A DNA stretch of 64,000 nt, taken from assembly GCA_027574665.1 (NCBI GenBank), contig CM050690.1, positions 39,842,665-39,906,664 of the forward strand, given 5' to 3'. Below the pieces are notes generated by a model that saw only the letters and a program-made list of their open reading frames with translations, did not search any database and was not told the origin of the DNA. Shown here piece after piece: positions 1 through 12,410 of this stretch; positions within the stretch are counted from its first letter, which is position 1; every line of letters begins with the position of its first letter. A program made the position numbers and the translations under genes. The DNA comes from Rhynochetos jubatus. Taxonomy: Eukaryota > Chordata > Aves > Eurypygiformes > Rhynochetidae.

Positions 1-1595
1 GGACAGTACTGCTAGATCACCCACTCCATTCCCACACCAGTCCTGAACTGGTGTGTAAGCAGCACACATAATACTGCTCTTGTCCACTCAGTAGAACAAC
101 ACGCTTAAAGAACCAGGCTTTCTGTTATCCGGCAAAATGCATTGTTATAATCTGATTTCCCCTGTCTGTTCAGTCCAAATTCTGCAATTTCTTTCCTTTT
201 TTTTCCTCCCTTCTTTCTTTCTTGTAGAGTATGTAACTGCATGCCAAACATTAGTGGTCTATTAACCCCACAATTTATTCCGAGGTACCTAGTGAAGCTC
301 CACTTAATATGTTTATCAAAGGCCTTGAATCATCTCTTTTCTTTCCATTTCTCTCCCTCTTGGTAACTTTCCTTGCACACCCATGTTCAACAACTACACT
401 GACTGCACATTTCTCTCCAAAGGCATACAAAATACATACCCTTAAGAGTGAGAAGGGTCTAAAGAGTTTAATTAAATTTAATGGGGGCATGAATCAGATG
501 CACCAGGCATAATCCACTGTCTTGTAAATGACATGTTACATTACTGTTACATTGCTTACTAAAACAAAACATCTTGTTTGCAGCTGGGATGCTACTGCAT
601 TTTTCAAGTGCAAAGTGACTTGAGGAGCGCAACAATAACATGTATGGAAAGATTATGGGAAGATGTAAAATACAGGAACAGAAGCGTACGGGGAATACTG
701 TGGTTGCTAAATGCAGCTAAGGACTTGCTGGTCTAGTCACCATACCTCATCCCATGATCAGACTTCATGTCTGATCATCTTTTTGACCACAGGCAAGGCA
801 TACTTCATTATATTTTGTAGGAAAACAAAAGATTTAGAAGACACTGGAGAGTATAAGAATTGAAGACGGGTTTGCAGTGAAAGAGGATTAAAAGCATACC
901 TGGGCTTCATTTCTTTGGGGTTTTGGGGGGGGTTTTGGTTGGTCTTTTTTTGCTTTTTCATGTTAAAAGTCCAAGGAAAAGATTAAACTTCTAACCAAGA
1001 CTTTCAAAACTCCTACTACAAAACACATGTTTATCTAATAGCTACACAGAATTCCTTAGTCCCTGGGACAGCTACCAGAAGTAATTTACATCCTCTATTT
1101 CCATAAAGCTCTAGTAGGACTTACTTTGTGCACCCTGTGTGAACTTCTACACCAAGTACAGAGAAGCATTTCAATGCAGAGATTCCATTTTTATAAAGAG
1201 AAGTAATTTACAGAGTCATGAGACTGGAACATGATACTAATCAATCTAGACTATCAAAAATTGTACCTTCATTTCTGACTGATACATTCATCAGTCAATT
1301 CTGCCATCACACATTAATGATATGATACCAGGGTATCCCATACCTGTATCTAACTGTATCATTGCATTTGCAACCCGATTATTTCAGGAAATACTCACAA
1401 AAAGGGTAATATTTTTAAGTCCCTTAAATTGGGCATACAGCTCTAGAAGAGGAATGAGATAAAATTTCAAATTAGATAGACACAATGAAAGTATAGTGTG
1501 ATACTCTCATTTCCCTTCATCTTAAGGAGGTAAAAGTTATTCCAGAAGATTTGTTTATTGGGGTCACACAAGAGAGTAACAGGTAATATTGTCAG
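1..1595. other. non-coding, nothing recognised
   Basis: AT-rich sequence without a recognisable gene, RNA or repeat family. The open frames here are short and overlap on both strands. If the leftward gene beginning in the CpG island near 7.9 kb is real, this stretch may be intron, but no exon could be shown. Confidence 0.5.
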
Positions 1596-2806
1596 AGACA
1601 CGTACAGGACAACCAGGTGATCAGACCCAGTCAGCATGGATTTATGAAAGGCAGGTCCTGCCTCACAAACTTGATCTTTTTTCTATGACAAGGTGACCTG
1701 TTTAGAGGGAAAGGCTGTGGGTGGTGTCTACCTAGACTTCAGTACAGCCTTTGACACTGACTCCCACAGCATTCTCCTGAAGAAACTGGTTGCTGGTGGC
1801 TTGGATGGACATATTCTTCTCTGGGGGAAACAATGGCTGGATGGTCAGGCCCAAAGAGTTGTGGTGAATGGAATTAAATCCAGTTGGTGATGGTCACCAG
1901 TGGTATTCCCCAGGGCTCAGTGCTGGGGCCAGTTCTCTTTAGTAGCTTTATCAATAATTTGTACGTAGGGATCAAGCGCACCTTCAGTTAGTTTGCAGAC
2001 CTCACCAAGTTGGGCGGCAGTGTTGATCTGTCTGAGGGTAGGAAGGCACTTCAGAGGGATCTGGACAGGCCAGATCGATGGGCCAAGGTCAACTGTATGA
2101 GGTTCAACAAGGCCAAGGACTGGGCCCTGCATTTGGGTCACAAAAACCCTAGGCAATGCTACAGGCTTGGGGACAGGTGGCTGGAAAGCTGCCCAGCAGA
2201 AAAGGACCTGGGGGTGTTGGTCAACAGCTGGCTAAATATGAGCCAGCAGTGTGCCCAGATGGCCAAGAAGGCCAGGGGCATCCTGGCCTGCATCAGGAAC
2301 AGTGTGGCCAGCAGGCCCAGGGCAGTGAGTGTCCCCCTGTACTCGGCACTGGTGAGGCCGCACCGCAAATCCTGTGCTCAGTGCTGGGCCACTCACTGCA
2401 AGAAAGACACTGAGGTGCTGGAGCGTGTCCAGAGAAGGGAACGGAGACGGGGAAGGGTCTGAAGCACAAGTGCTGTGAGGAGCGGCTGAGGCAACTGGCG
2501 TTATTCAGCCTGAAGTAGGAAAGGCTGAGGGGAGACCTTACTGCTCTCTACAAATTCCTGAAAGGAGGTTGCATAGAGGTGGGTGTCTCTTCTCACAAGT
2601 TACAAGCAACAGGACAAGGGGCAAAGGCATTGGAATGAGCTGCCAGGGAAGCGGTTGTGACCATCCCTGGAGGTACTTGAAAGATGTGTGTGGATGTGGT
2701 GCTTGGGGATGTGGTTTTGTGGTGGACTAGGCAGCGTCAGGTTAATGGTTGGACTGGATCATCTTTAAGGTCTTTTCCAACCTAAACGATTCTACGATTC
2801 TCGATC
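1596..2806 (+). mobile_element. CR1 LINE, 5'-truncated, decayed
   Basis: Remnant of a CR1 non-LTR retrotransposon, covering the later part of the reverse transcriptase and the 3' tail. Around 1720-1790 the frame reads LDFSTAFDT, the CR1 motif normally written LDFSKAFDT. The FADD catalytic box near 1990 reads FADLT, so the second catalytic Asp is lost. From 2010 to 2450 a 150-codon frame carries the typical CR1 series [26 protein letters not shown] and [10 protein letters not shown]. The element ends near 2806 with the avian CR1 tail (GGTCTTTTCCAACCTAAACG, then repeated GATTCT). Frame changes show it is dead. The 5' end is approximate. Confidence 0.9.
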
Positions 2807-3318
2807 ATGTAACTTGTCAGAAGCTATACGATCAGACCACTGTTAAAATGTTTTGATTCCCTTTGTTTATCTCTTGACCTGTTGTAGCTCTTGTTTCATC
2901 GACATTCGGATCTCACACATCCTCCATTCACTCCACCTTTTCACAACATAGCCAGATGAATACCTGATTGCAGGATCCAGATGTAATATAAGTTTGTGAA
3001 TAATCTGACTTTGCCCAGTACAACAGGAGAAGAGGAAGTACAGCTTCTTTCCATGACATACGCACATATGGCCTGGGAAAACGTGTGAAAATGCTGACAG
3101 CTTAAATCCCTAGTGAACTGCAGGCTACGAATGCCCAGAGACCTGTAACTTAAGCAAATTTAGTCTCACTTTCACAATTTTAGCAATAGACATCTCCAGT
3201 GCAAGGCTGCCTTCTTGCTAAATTTTCAACTACTCTTTATGAAGAAACTAAGAGGGCTTAAGGCCTTCATGAAAGAAAGGTCATCAGAACTGCTTCAAAT
3301 TATATTTTTCCCACATAC
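2807..3318. other. non-coding, nothing recognised
   Basis: Stretch between the CR1 and the candidate minus-strand exon. A few splice-like AG and GT signals occur on the minus strand, but no exon could be supported. Confidence 0.45.
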
Positions 3319-3543
3319 CTGCATTCTCAGAAATGGCTCTACAATTGCCTGAAAGTTTCCTAAAAACATCTGGTTGAAGTCAGGTGCCCACCATGGCAAA
3401 AAGCCAGCCCAAAGTCCACTAAATTTGTAAGTAAACAGCAGCTCTGCAGAAAAGGATGGGGTAGGGGCTGAGCTGGTAGGCACTGAGTTGACCATGAGAC
3501 AGCGATGTTCCCTTGTGGTAGAAAAGGCCAACTGTACCTTGAG
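3319..3543 (-). CDS. candidate internal exon of the leftward gene (weak)
   Basis: On the minus strand there is an open stretch of 75 codons that starts after an AG (3545-3544) and ends at CAG followed by GTATGTGG (donor GT at 3318-3317). It is phase 0 at both ends, so it would join in frame to the signal-peptide exon at 7856-7936, which also ends in phase 0. The peptide includes [16 protein letters not shown] and [10 protein letters not shown], which I do not recognise. Against it: the acceptor lies in the first bases of a CR1 fragment, so it may not be ancestral. A better acceptor, with a pyrimidine tract before TTCTGCAG inside the stretch, would give a phase that does not match exon 1. It could be a chance open frame. 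Confidence 0.25.
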
Positions 3544-4128
3544 CTGCATCAAACAAAGCATTGCCAGCAGGTCAAGGGAGATGATCCATCCCCTCTACTT
3601 TGAACTGACGACACCATGCCTGGAGTCCCATCGCCATTTCTAGGCTCCCAAGTACAAGAGAGAGATGGATATACTAGAGAGATTCCAAGGAATGGCCATA
3701 AAGATGATGAGGGTACTGGACCATCTCTCTTACAAAGAAAGGCTGAGAGGGGCTGTTCAGCCTCGAGAAAAGCAGGCTCAGTGGGGATCTTCTTAACTAA
3801 GTAACTGAAGGGAGGGTGCGATGAAGACAGAGCCAGGCTCTTTTCAGTCGTGCCCAGTGACAGGACCAGAGGCAACGGGTGCTGATAGAAACACAGGAAG
3901 TTCCCTCTGAACATCAAGAAACAATTCTTTCTTGTCAGAGGACTGAGCCCTGGCACAGGCTGCCCAGAGAAATGGTGGAGTCTGCCTCCCTGAAGATACT
4001 CAGAAGCAGCCTGGATGTAGTCCTGGGCAACTGGCTCTAGGTAACCCTGCTTGAGCAGGGGCAATTGGACAAGATGACCTCCAGAGGTTCCTGTCAACCT
4101 CAACCAGACGATGATTCTGTGATTCTAA
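3538..4128 (+). mobile_element. CR1 LINE 3' fragment
   Basis: An older CR1 3' fragment of a different subfamily from the copies at 13.1, 30.8 and 34.7 kb. Matching landmarks are GCTGCATCAAACAAAGCATT at the left edge, the AGGAATGGCCATAAAGATGA region near 3690, the GCACAGGCTGCCCAGAGAAA region near 3953, and the terminal GATGATTCTGTGATTCTAAT. It contains no intact coding frame. Confidence 0.85.
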
Positions 4129-7100
4129 TTAGAAGGGGAGAGGCTGTCATTATTTGAAACAACAGGAACTTGGATGATATGACAGATCATGATGCAAAAA
4201 GAATATACCTTCCTGCAGCTTCATGCCTTCAGCTGACACTATAACCAAGAACACATTCTGTCTACTACAAAGCTCAAAAGACTATTCCAATCTTTAAAGT
4301 AACAAAAGCTTATATAAGCCTTCCACAACAAGGTAAAATTTCTTTGAGTTTGCTCAACTTTGACACTACCAGATACAATTATGTTCATCAATATAATCTT
4401 GGTCATAATATTACCAAGATCCACAAGAAACACATGACAAAATTATTTTGATGGGTACGAACAGCTTTCAAGATTATTCTACACAAAACAAGTAGGGGCA
4501 TGGTGATATTTCAGTGTTGGTTGACTAGTTGAACTATACAAATTTTCTGCTTGTATTACAGTATTTTGTCCTCATCTCGTTTTCTCATCTAAATCTCAAT
4601 CTCATCTAAAATGCTTCCAGACAAGTATTTTGACCTTCTAACTGTAACATGGTCAATTTTTGAAATTTAGGGATTGTGAGTGTATTCCTATTTTCAGTAG
4701 CTTTTACCAGCTTTGTTTCTGACTTTATTCAACAGAAGAGAAAGTTAGAGTCTCCTCTGGACAGTAGAACAAAATTCAGTGAATTTTTACTTGCTTATTA
4801 TTTTGTTGGAGAAAATTTAAAGGTAGATGCTTAATATACTTTACTGTTATGTCACTACATGCCAGTATTTTAGCAGGATGCTTTCTACACCACACATACT
4901 ATTTCCTACTACACAAAATACCCCCACATCACTTCCTCCCACCCTGTAACACCTGTTGTGGACATATGAAAGGGGACATTATCAACCACACTGTCTAAAT
5001 AAAGAGGATATAGCAAATATGAGGCACAAAAATTTTAGGTGTACAATGACAAGCATGAAAATTCAATTTACCAATAGTCTACATTTCTCCACACTCCTTC
5101 CAGACCTAAACCTGCTCATATCCAGTCAGCCCATAAACACATGCAAAAATGCCTGCACTTATCCTCAAAGCTCGTACATGAAGTCTTAAGTGGAGCTAAA
5201 AGCTGGGTCTATTCAAATAACTATTATTTCACAATGAAATTTAAAAAGCCACATTAGTTTCTTTTGTTGGAGTATCTACTATAATATCTTGCACATTTTT
5301 AAAATTTGCAACAGCAAATTAAAAAAAAAAAAATCACCGTGAGAAGAGTGACTCTGAGAAGTTCTACTAAAACCCAATGTATTACAGACCTACAGGACAA
5401 AATTATAAGAAACGGTGATAACCATTCCCTGTCAAAAGTATGCAAAAAGAAGAGGAAATTGAAATACCACAGGAACACTGAACTGAGGCTGCAGTAGGAG
5501 CACCTGTCATCCCCAGCAAACTAGCACTTAATCCCAAAATACAGCTTGAAAATAGAGTTCACACCTCTAATTATTAATAGATTCTATTTACTACTAATTA
5601 AAAGATTCAATTTGGTCTAGTTCCTGAAGGGCCTCTATAATAGTAATAACAACACCACACAATTTGAAGACTCACGTCTAAAAAAAAGGCTAAGGGTTTT
5701 ATCGTAATTCGGTGTGGCAGTATCAACCAAATCCTAAATTCATGGTCATACTTAGTACATGAGAACAAACATTTGTCATCTGAATTTAACCTAAAATTTA
5801 GATTAATACAATGCAGCGTTCCTGAATTACAATCGTTTTAAATATCGGCTCTGTGATACATGCACATACCTGTGACTGCTCAGTAACCGTAACTTTAATC
5901 CCCATGTATATCACCATCTCGCATTACAAATGCTAGGAAAACAACAGGAGGCTTCCGGGCTGATCGTGTTCTTGGCCTTGGGAAATGCTGTCCATAAGGA
6001 CAGCATTTGGATAGTCCAACGGATTTCATTCACACTATCACTGTGTAAATTTGAGACCAGAGGCAGAAGGCAGCGCCAAACTCTGCTGTTTCAAGAGCAA
6101 CACTACCTTAAGTACCGTAAAATGAAATTCATGTAACGGACTATCCAACATAAAAGCCAAAGGCAACCAAACTCCCTGTCTGTTCCAGCTCCCAGGCCAC
6201 TGCACTGCATCTCACTCATTCCACACTTTTTCAAAAGTAAGCCTGAATATTCTCTATTTGCATGTAAAAAAAATAAGTAAGGAGCTATTTTAATTCCCCA
6301 CAAAGAGGAGCCACATGCAAGAAAGAGGGCGAGCAGGTGCACGGGGCCAGGATAAGCAGGGACGGAGCTGAGTGCCAGGGGAGATCAGCTCAATCCGAGT
6401 CCTGGGAACGAAGGAGGTGGCAGGGTTAAAGGATGTGACAGATGCGGTTTCCATTGCAGGATCACAGCTATCATGGCTCTAGTGGCCTTTATCGGAAACA
6501 GATAACAGATCCCATTAGACAACGGTTTCTACAGGCCAGGCTGTGCACTCCTGAGGCACACCAGCACTACCAACGGACCACACAGCCTTTTGTCAACCCC
6601 TTTTCCAGTGACACCATCATGATCCAGTCCTGACCACACGCCTGCAGGTGTAGGTTGGTATCACACATCATTTCCCACAGCCCCCCTGCAACGTGCTTTT
6701 GAACCACCTCCTTCGCACGGGATCCAGAACTGGTGCAACAGAAGGCTTAGTAATCTAACATAAACGTTTATCTGTCAAAATAAGGAACTTTACTCAGATC
6801 ACTAGACTAACCTCAGGGATGTACAATTAACACAGAGGTTCAAGGGAGGATAAAATACATGGTCAGGAGCTCAGGATGAGACCAGAAATGTCCCACTCAG
6901 CAGCAGCCTGGAGTTACATGAAGAATAATGTTTCTAAGTTTGTTTCAAGTGGCCCTGTACTTTTTCTTTTTTTTTGTAATTTCAATTCTTAAGGGTTTGG
7001 GTTTTTTCTTGAGAGGGTTAAATTAAGCTAACACCCTAAACAGAAAAAGATCATCACCTTTACAGCAAATGTGCTACTACTTATTTAAAACTCATCTTCA

Positions 7101-7559
7101 AAATTTAAGAACAAAAAAAAATGGGAATGATTTAGGAGAGCCATGTTCGCACTTGCTTTTCTTTAGGGCACGCACAGAGCTGAAAGTGAGTTCATTTATT
7201 GTCTCCAGAGGGCTGACTGGGGCATCATCAGAGAGGCTTCTTTTTTTTTTTTTTTTCCCACTCTTTCTTTTTTTGCCTTGGCTAGAGTCTGAAATAAAAG
7301 CTGGGCAATGGCAAATTGATGACTAAGCGAAGCAAACTACCTGTGCAGCATGTCAGAGGATGTGAATTACACCCGAGGGAAACGCAGTGACACGGCTCAG
7401 CTCAGCCCTGCGCTCCCAGAACGGGACACCCGTCTGAGAAACGCTGGCGAGGGGCTCCCCAGAGTTGTTCCGCGCCTTGGAGAGCATCCGCCCCCTCCTC
7501 GAAGGAAGCTGAGAACCTCACCCCCCCGACACTCCGCAGCCCTCCGCAGCACCGTAACT
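4129..7559. other. non-coding, nothing recognised
   Basis: About 3.4 kb of AT-rich DNA left of the CpG island with no supported gene or repeat family. Small A- and T-rich tracts occur (for example 5319-5332 and 7240-7258). If the signal-peptide exon is real, this is first-intron sequence. Confidence 0.5.
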
Positions 7560-8450
7560 TTCGTACTAACGACACTCCCATCCTCCCTTCCCGAGGGCCG
7601 TAAAACCAGCCTGGCGCAGCCTCCCGGAGGCAAACACGGCTGCGGGCAGAGCCTCCCGCCAGCCCCCCCGTGCGGGGCAGCGCCTGCGGGCGGCCGCGGC
7701 ACCTACCTGCCGCCTGCGGAGGAGCCCCGCCGCCGGCCGGGGCAGCGCTCCCCCGGCCCGGCGACGGCAGCATCCCAGCGGCCGCAGGTGCGGGGCGCCC
7801 CGCCGCTCCCGCCGCCCCCACCCCCCCCACCCCGAGAGCCCCCGGACTCCCTTACCTGCGCGGCGGCGAGGAGCCCCAGGGCGAGGGCGGGCAGGGAGGC
7901 GGCAGTACCCCGGCGCTGCCCCGCCGCCGCGGCCATCCTCCTCCCGCGACGCTCCGGCGTGGTGCACCGGGGGTGGGGGAGCCGTCCGCTCCTCGGCTCC
8001 GCGCCTGCCTCGCGGCCGCCCCTGCGCGCCTCTGCGAGCGGCGCGGGGTGCGCGGCGCCTCCGGGCCCCGCAGGGCAGGGAGGTGCGCGGGGGCGCGGCC
8101 CCCCGCTGCCGGGCGGCGGGGAGGGAGGCGGGGAGCCGCCGCCGCCGGTCCGCCCCCGCCCGCCGCCGCCTTCCCCGAGGCTCCCCGGGGGTTCGGGCGG
8201 AGCGGGCACCGCGCAGGGTGCGCGGGCAGGCGCGGGACGTGCTCGGGCGGGCGCAGGGGCACCCTGCGGCGGGGACGGGTCCGCCCGGGACGGAGGGGCG
8301 CGGGGACGGGGCGCTCAACGCAGGGACGGAGCGCGGGCAGGGATGGGGCGTGCGGGCGAAGATGCGGCGTTTGGGGAGCGGTGGGGCGCGCGGGCAGGGA
8401 TGGGCCTCCCAGGGTGAGGCCGGCAGGGATGGGGCATGGAGGTGGGGGTG
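7560..8450. promoter_or_regulatory. CpG island promoter
   Basis: Roughly 0.9 kb of very GC- and CpG-dense sequence, sharply different from the AT-rich DNA on both sides. It contains several GC-box-like blocks (for example around 8149-8165, CCGCCCCCGCC) and long C- and G-runs. It surrounds the start codon and donor site of a minus-strand first exon, which fits a TATA-less housekeeping or developmental promoter firing leftward. A rightward transcript from the same island is possible, but I see no exon for one. Confidence 0.85.
7856..7936 (-). CDS. first coding exon with signal peptide, gene unidentified
   Basis: The minus strand has an ATG at 7936-7934 in a strong start context (A at -3, G at +4). 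It opens 27 codons reading MAAAAGQRRGTAASLPALAL and then GLLAAAQ. This is a textbook secretion signal: a basic N-terminal stretch (QRR), a hydrophobic core (LPALALGLLAAA) and small residues before the likely cleavage point. The frame runs directly into CAG followed by GTAAGG (donor GT at 7855-7854), leaving phase 0. The position in the middle of a CpG island fits a first exon. The product should be a secreted or type I membrane protein transcribed leftward. The signal peptide alone does not identify the gene, and the remaining exons are mostly or wholly outside what I can recognise. Confidence 0.6.
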
Positions 8451-8580
8451 GTTGAAGCAGAAACGGGACATGCTGGCGAGGGTGGGACGCGGTGGCAAGC
8501 AGCGGGCGGGCACAGGCATAGCTAGCCGCGGAGGCGCAGGGTGTGCGGACGCGGGGATGGGCCCCGCTGGTCCGTGATGT
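8269..8580 (+). repeat. degenerate G-rich minisatellite-like sequence
   Basis: Imperfect reiteration of a GGGCAGGGATGGGG-like word, clearest at about 8335, 8392 and 8427, in sequence with many GGG and GGGG runs on the plus strand. It lies at the right shoulder of the CpG island, upstream of the leftward gene. The density of G-runs gives strong G-quadruplex potential. Copies are too diverged for a fixed period. Confidence 0.55.
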
Positions 8581-11538
8581 GCCGGCCTGCTAAGCCCGCG
8601 AGCATTTCTGGGACGTGTAAGGTGACACGCCGGTGTGCTGTGACACTTGCTGCTCACCTCTGCCTGGAGGCAAAGGATTCCGTTTGTCTGTGGGGCAAAG
8701 TCCCTTCATACAGCTCTCTCAGACGCCTTCCAGCCTTCGCTTGAAGGTGTTGGCCGGTACCTGCAACTCCAGCATCAGCTAATGGAACAATGGTCAAGCG
8801 GTGGCAGTCAAACGAGAACATCGCCCCGGGACAAATCTGTATTGGCCGCTTGTGAAAAGTGCGTGGCAGCTTCTGTAGGTCTCTTGCGAAACCACAAGAA
8901 AATGTATTGCTATTACACACGTTTCTAAAGCTTCCACCGTGAGCCTATTCGAATGCTCCCGTAGCATCCGTGCACATGTATTTACATACTTGGATTATCT
9001 CTGGAAAATGTGCACCTCATTGAAGAGCCAAATAAATCGCATGGGAAGACTAAATAAAACTGTAGGTTGATGAAGCAGCACGTGCATGGACTGCCATGTT
9101 ACTCTTCATCTTTTATGTGCTGTCCACCATTGCTGAGAAAGTCTGTCCCACGCGGAGAAAGCACGTAGGGTTTAAGGCTCAGATCTGCACGTGGATTGTA
9201 ACAGCTCTCTTACACCGAGATTTATAACCTATTTCATCTGATAACTCTCTACAACCTGCTGTTTATACAACAAACAGAAGTGCCGTGGTTAACATTAAAA
9301 GTGTTCTTTCAAGTACAGCTACATAAAGCACAGTAGCTTAAATTGAAAAGTGCTTGCTTATTCAAGTACACCCAGGAATAATCTATGAATATGCATGACA
9401 GATTAAGTTCTGGAATTTTTGTTTTCTTTCTAAAGACATGCAGTTGGGCAAAGATGTAAACATTCTGAAGTTCTTGTTTTTATTAGCATGTCATTATAGA
9501 GGGTAAGGCTCCTGTATGCATGGAGTAATGTGGTCTAAAATATGTCATAAATGCTGCATGAAACGCAGCTTGGCTGAACAAAACATGACATCCAATTTGT
9601 CAGGAATGATCTGTTTACAGGTTTCATGTTGCAAACCATGCTTATCTTTTAATAAATGAGGAGGACATTTCCTGGCATTTACAACTGTCTGAAGGGCCTG
9701 AGGGTTCAAGGTAAAGCCCAGTTACATGTTAATTGTCAGGAATGGTTTTATTGACAGTTGTTACTATTTACATTATGAGTTCTGTGTTATTAGCATATAA
9801 AATGTAAGATTTCCCTATTCTCACACTGACTGTGCAGCTACAGGTGATTTTACATTCCTTTGATACTGAAAGTGTACCATTGTTGTCTAACAGCAATCTA
9901 ACAACAAGTAATTTTTCTTAACTGTTGTGTCTAGAAGAACAGTAGAGTTATGTGTTAATGACTGGGGGGAAAAGAGCTTTCTGAAAGTGTCTTTCCAATT
10001 AAATGGACATGAAGGCATTTGACAATACTATTTTTAACTGGAGAAGAACTTAACAGAACTTACAGAAGTATGCTTCTTATTCTTTTGCGAGACAACAATA
10101 TTGCCAGGCACGAGATACCAGATCTACGCTGTCATAAGCCTGGGGATGTGAGAAGACTTAGGAAGATTTAAGATCTTTTAAGATCTCTGAAAAGATCAAG
10201 GCTTCATGTGTAGGGAGGGAATGTACGTAAGGAGATTTCCTAAGGAATGACTGTCCTTGTTCAGAAAAAGAGATGGGTTGACAACTTTGAAGTCATTTTT
10301 AGCCAGAAGAAGGTAAATAATATGCTTAGCAAGGATATGCTTTTCTCCACATTTAGAAATCAGGCAGGGTATGCTCTTAGCAATTCAACTTTTTTTCTCC
10401 CAGCAACATTTTCTTGGTATTACAAGACAGGATTGTCCAGTGTCTCTTTCTGGTTCCTATATAACTTCTTTATTTCCTCAGAAACAGCAATACATTTTTA
10501 AACACAGACTTGCAGTTCTAAATTCAGGTAGAGCCTCTGACCAGGCATAATACATGGTAGGTTGATGTTAAATTAAACTTCTGAGGCTTTAGGCATTTTC
10601 CTACACTGTTCTCAGAATTACACAACAAGTTTGACCAAAATGTTCCTCTGCGCTACAATAGTGATGTCCCACCGCTCTCAGTATTGCTGCAGGATTAATT
10701 CCAGGGTCCCAGGTTTTCCAGTGGCTCTGGAACTACAAAGGGGGCTGCGTTGTCTATTTAGATATTCGCAGTTTCCACTTAGGTGCTTGCATAAATAGAA
10801 CTTGCATCAGCGAGCAGCTGCTTGTGTTGTAAGTACACAATCCTTTCGTAAACATAGAAAGTTGTGGTGATGCTTTGGTCCTGCTTAGATGGTTGGAGGG
10901 TTCTGAACATGAGAGCCCTCAGGTGTGTCACAGGGTAGGTAGGCCCTTTGTTCCTGTATGTCGCCTGATGCTCAGTGTAGACAGTGAAGAGCCCCAGCAC
11001 TTTTCAGAGAATATAGAAAATGCGTGTATAAGTTTACCCTTCTTTCCTCCACTGCTTGCCACTGGTACCATGATTTTCATACTGTCTGACAGTTGTTTCA
11101 TTCCAGAGCTAGATTTAGCTCAAGTACAGAGTGGCTGTGACTGAGGTGTACAGTCTGAGTAAGTATCTTCAGATTCTTTTCTTCTGCATTTTTGACTACA
11201 AATTATTCGAATTCAGTAGTAAGTAGCAAACGTGATTTTCTTTATAGTTAACATCTGGCAAGACTGTGACTTGCACCTTAAAAGTCAAATAAAAGATAAT
11301 CAGTGGCAAAAGCATTTTATGCAGAAAACAGCAATGTTTGAAATACTGCAATTTTTTGGAGAGCTAAAATTCTTGTTCCTGTGAAGTTAATCATTATCCT
11401 TAGAACACACAGTTTTGATGCTGTAGTTCCATCCCAGAGAGTGAAGCTGAGGGGAGTTCCGTCTCATAGAAATATGCCTTACTACTAACAATACAAACAG
11501 TGAAGCAGATCATCTACAACTCTGCCCCCTTGCCTTGC
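8581..11538. other. non-coding, nothing recognised
   Basis: AT-rich DNA right of the CpG island. No supported coding frame, RNA gene or repeat family was seen. This may be intergenic sequence upstream of the leftward gene. Confidence 0.5.
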
Positions 11539-11726
11539 CTCCTCTCCTCTCCTCTCCTCTCCTCTCCTCTCCTCTCCTCTCCTCTCCTCTCCTCTCCTCT
11601 CCTCTCCTCTCCTCTCCTCTCTCCTCTCCTCTCCTCTCCTCTCCTCTCCTCTCCTCTCCTCTCTCTCCTCTCCTCTCCTCTCCTCTCCTCTCCTCTCCTC
11701 TCCTCTCCTCTCCTCTCCTCTCCTCC
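11539..11726 (+). repeat. (CCTCT)n pentanucleotide microsatellite
   Basis: About 185 bases of CCTCT repeats with two places where the phase slips (near 11620 and 11662). The complementary strand is purine-only (AGAGG), so triplex-forming potential is high. Open frames across it on both strands are artefacts of the repeat. Confidence 0.98.
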
Positions 11727-12351
11727 ATTATTCCTTTGTCCTTTTTCATTTCCTAAAATTGTTGCCTATGTGCATGCATCAATTGGATTTCACATTGTGG
11801 TATCCGACCAGACAATCACCTTTTAACTCTAGCTGCTCTGCATCTCATTGTGATCTGTCTTTGGAGCCACTCAGCCACCAAACACATGACTATACCAGAG
11901 GTGGTCTTTCAGAGTCTTCAGAATCAAGCTGCTTCAAAATCTGTTTCAGAGTGATAGAATATAGTGAATTAGTAAAATTCGTAGAAAGTAAAAGTCACAG
12001 AAATTCAGGAATTAGCTAAAAAAAAAAAAAAGGAACAAAGAGTTCATATGAAAATGTAAACATTAAAACTACTTTGTATGAAAAGCATCATTACAGTACA
12101 GTAGTAGAAACTTATCAGCGGGTTTATCTTTTTATATTCAAATCCACAGTTTATTGGAAGCAGTTCAGAGATAGAGAAGCCAGGCTGAACTAACTAATCA
12201 GATGAAATGTTAAGTGTTTGAAACACTTAATCTCTTGTTTGGAGCTTGTTCAAAACACAGAATGTGACAGAATTTTATTTTCTTAACTTACAAAAAAATG
12301 ACATCATGAACTGTTAAATTGAACAACGCAGCACAACTTTAGGATTTCAGT

Positions 12352-12353
<2 letters not shown>
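11727..12353. other. non-coding, nothing recognised
   Basis: Unique-looking AT-rich sequence between two simple repeats, with a short poly-A near 12019. Confidence 0.5.

Positions 12354-12409
<56 letters not shown>
12354..12409 (+). repeat. 56-base poly-G homopolymer
   Basis: An uninterrupted run of 56 G followed by TGATGGGGGGT. Such long mononucleotide G runs are rare in vertebrate DNA and hard to sequence, so the exact length is doubtful. A proline-rich open frame on the minus strand is produced by it and is not a gene. Confidence 0.95.

Positions 12410-12410
<1 letters not shown>

Noticed and set aside
3549-4103. 184-codon minus-strand frame
   Set aside because: It is antisense to a CR1 fragment.
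7350-8657. Long open frames (up to 363 codons) on both strands across the CpG island
   Set aside because: They come from high GC content, which removes stop codons. They are Pro/Arg/Gly/Ala-rich, overlap each other on both strands and have no domains. Only the 27-codon signal-peptide exon has independent support.
11500-11826. Ser/Leu/Pro-rich protein across the pentanucleotide tract
   Set aside because: Translation of the CCTCT repeat with no other coding evidence.
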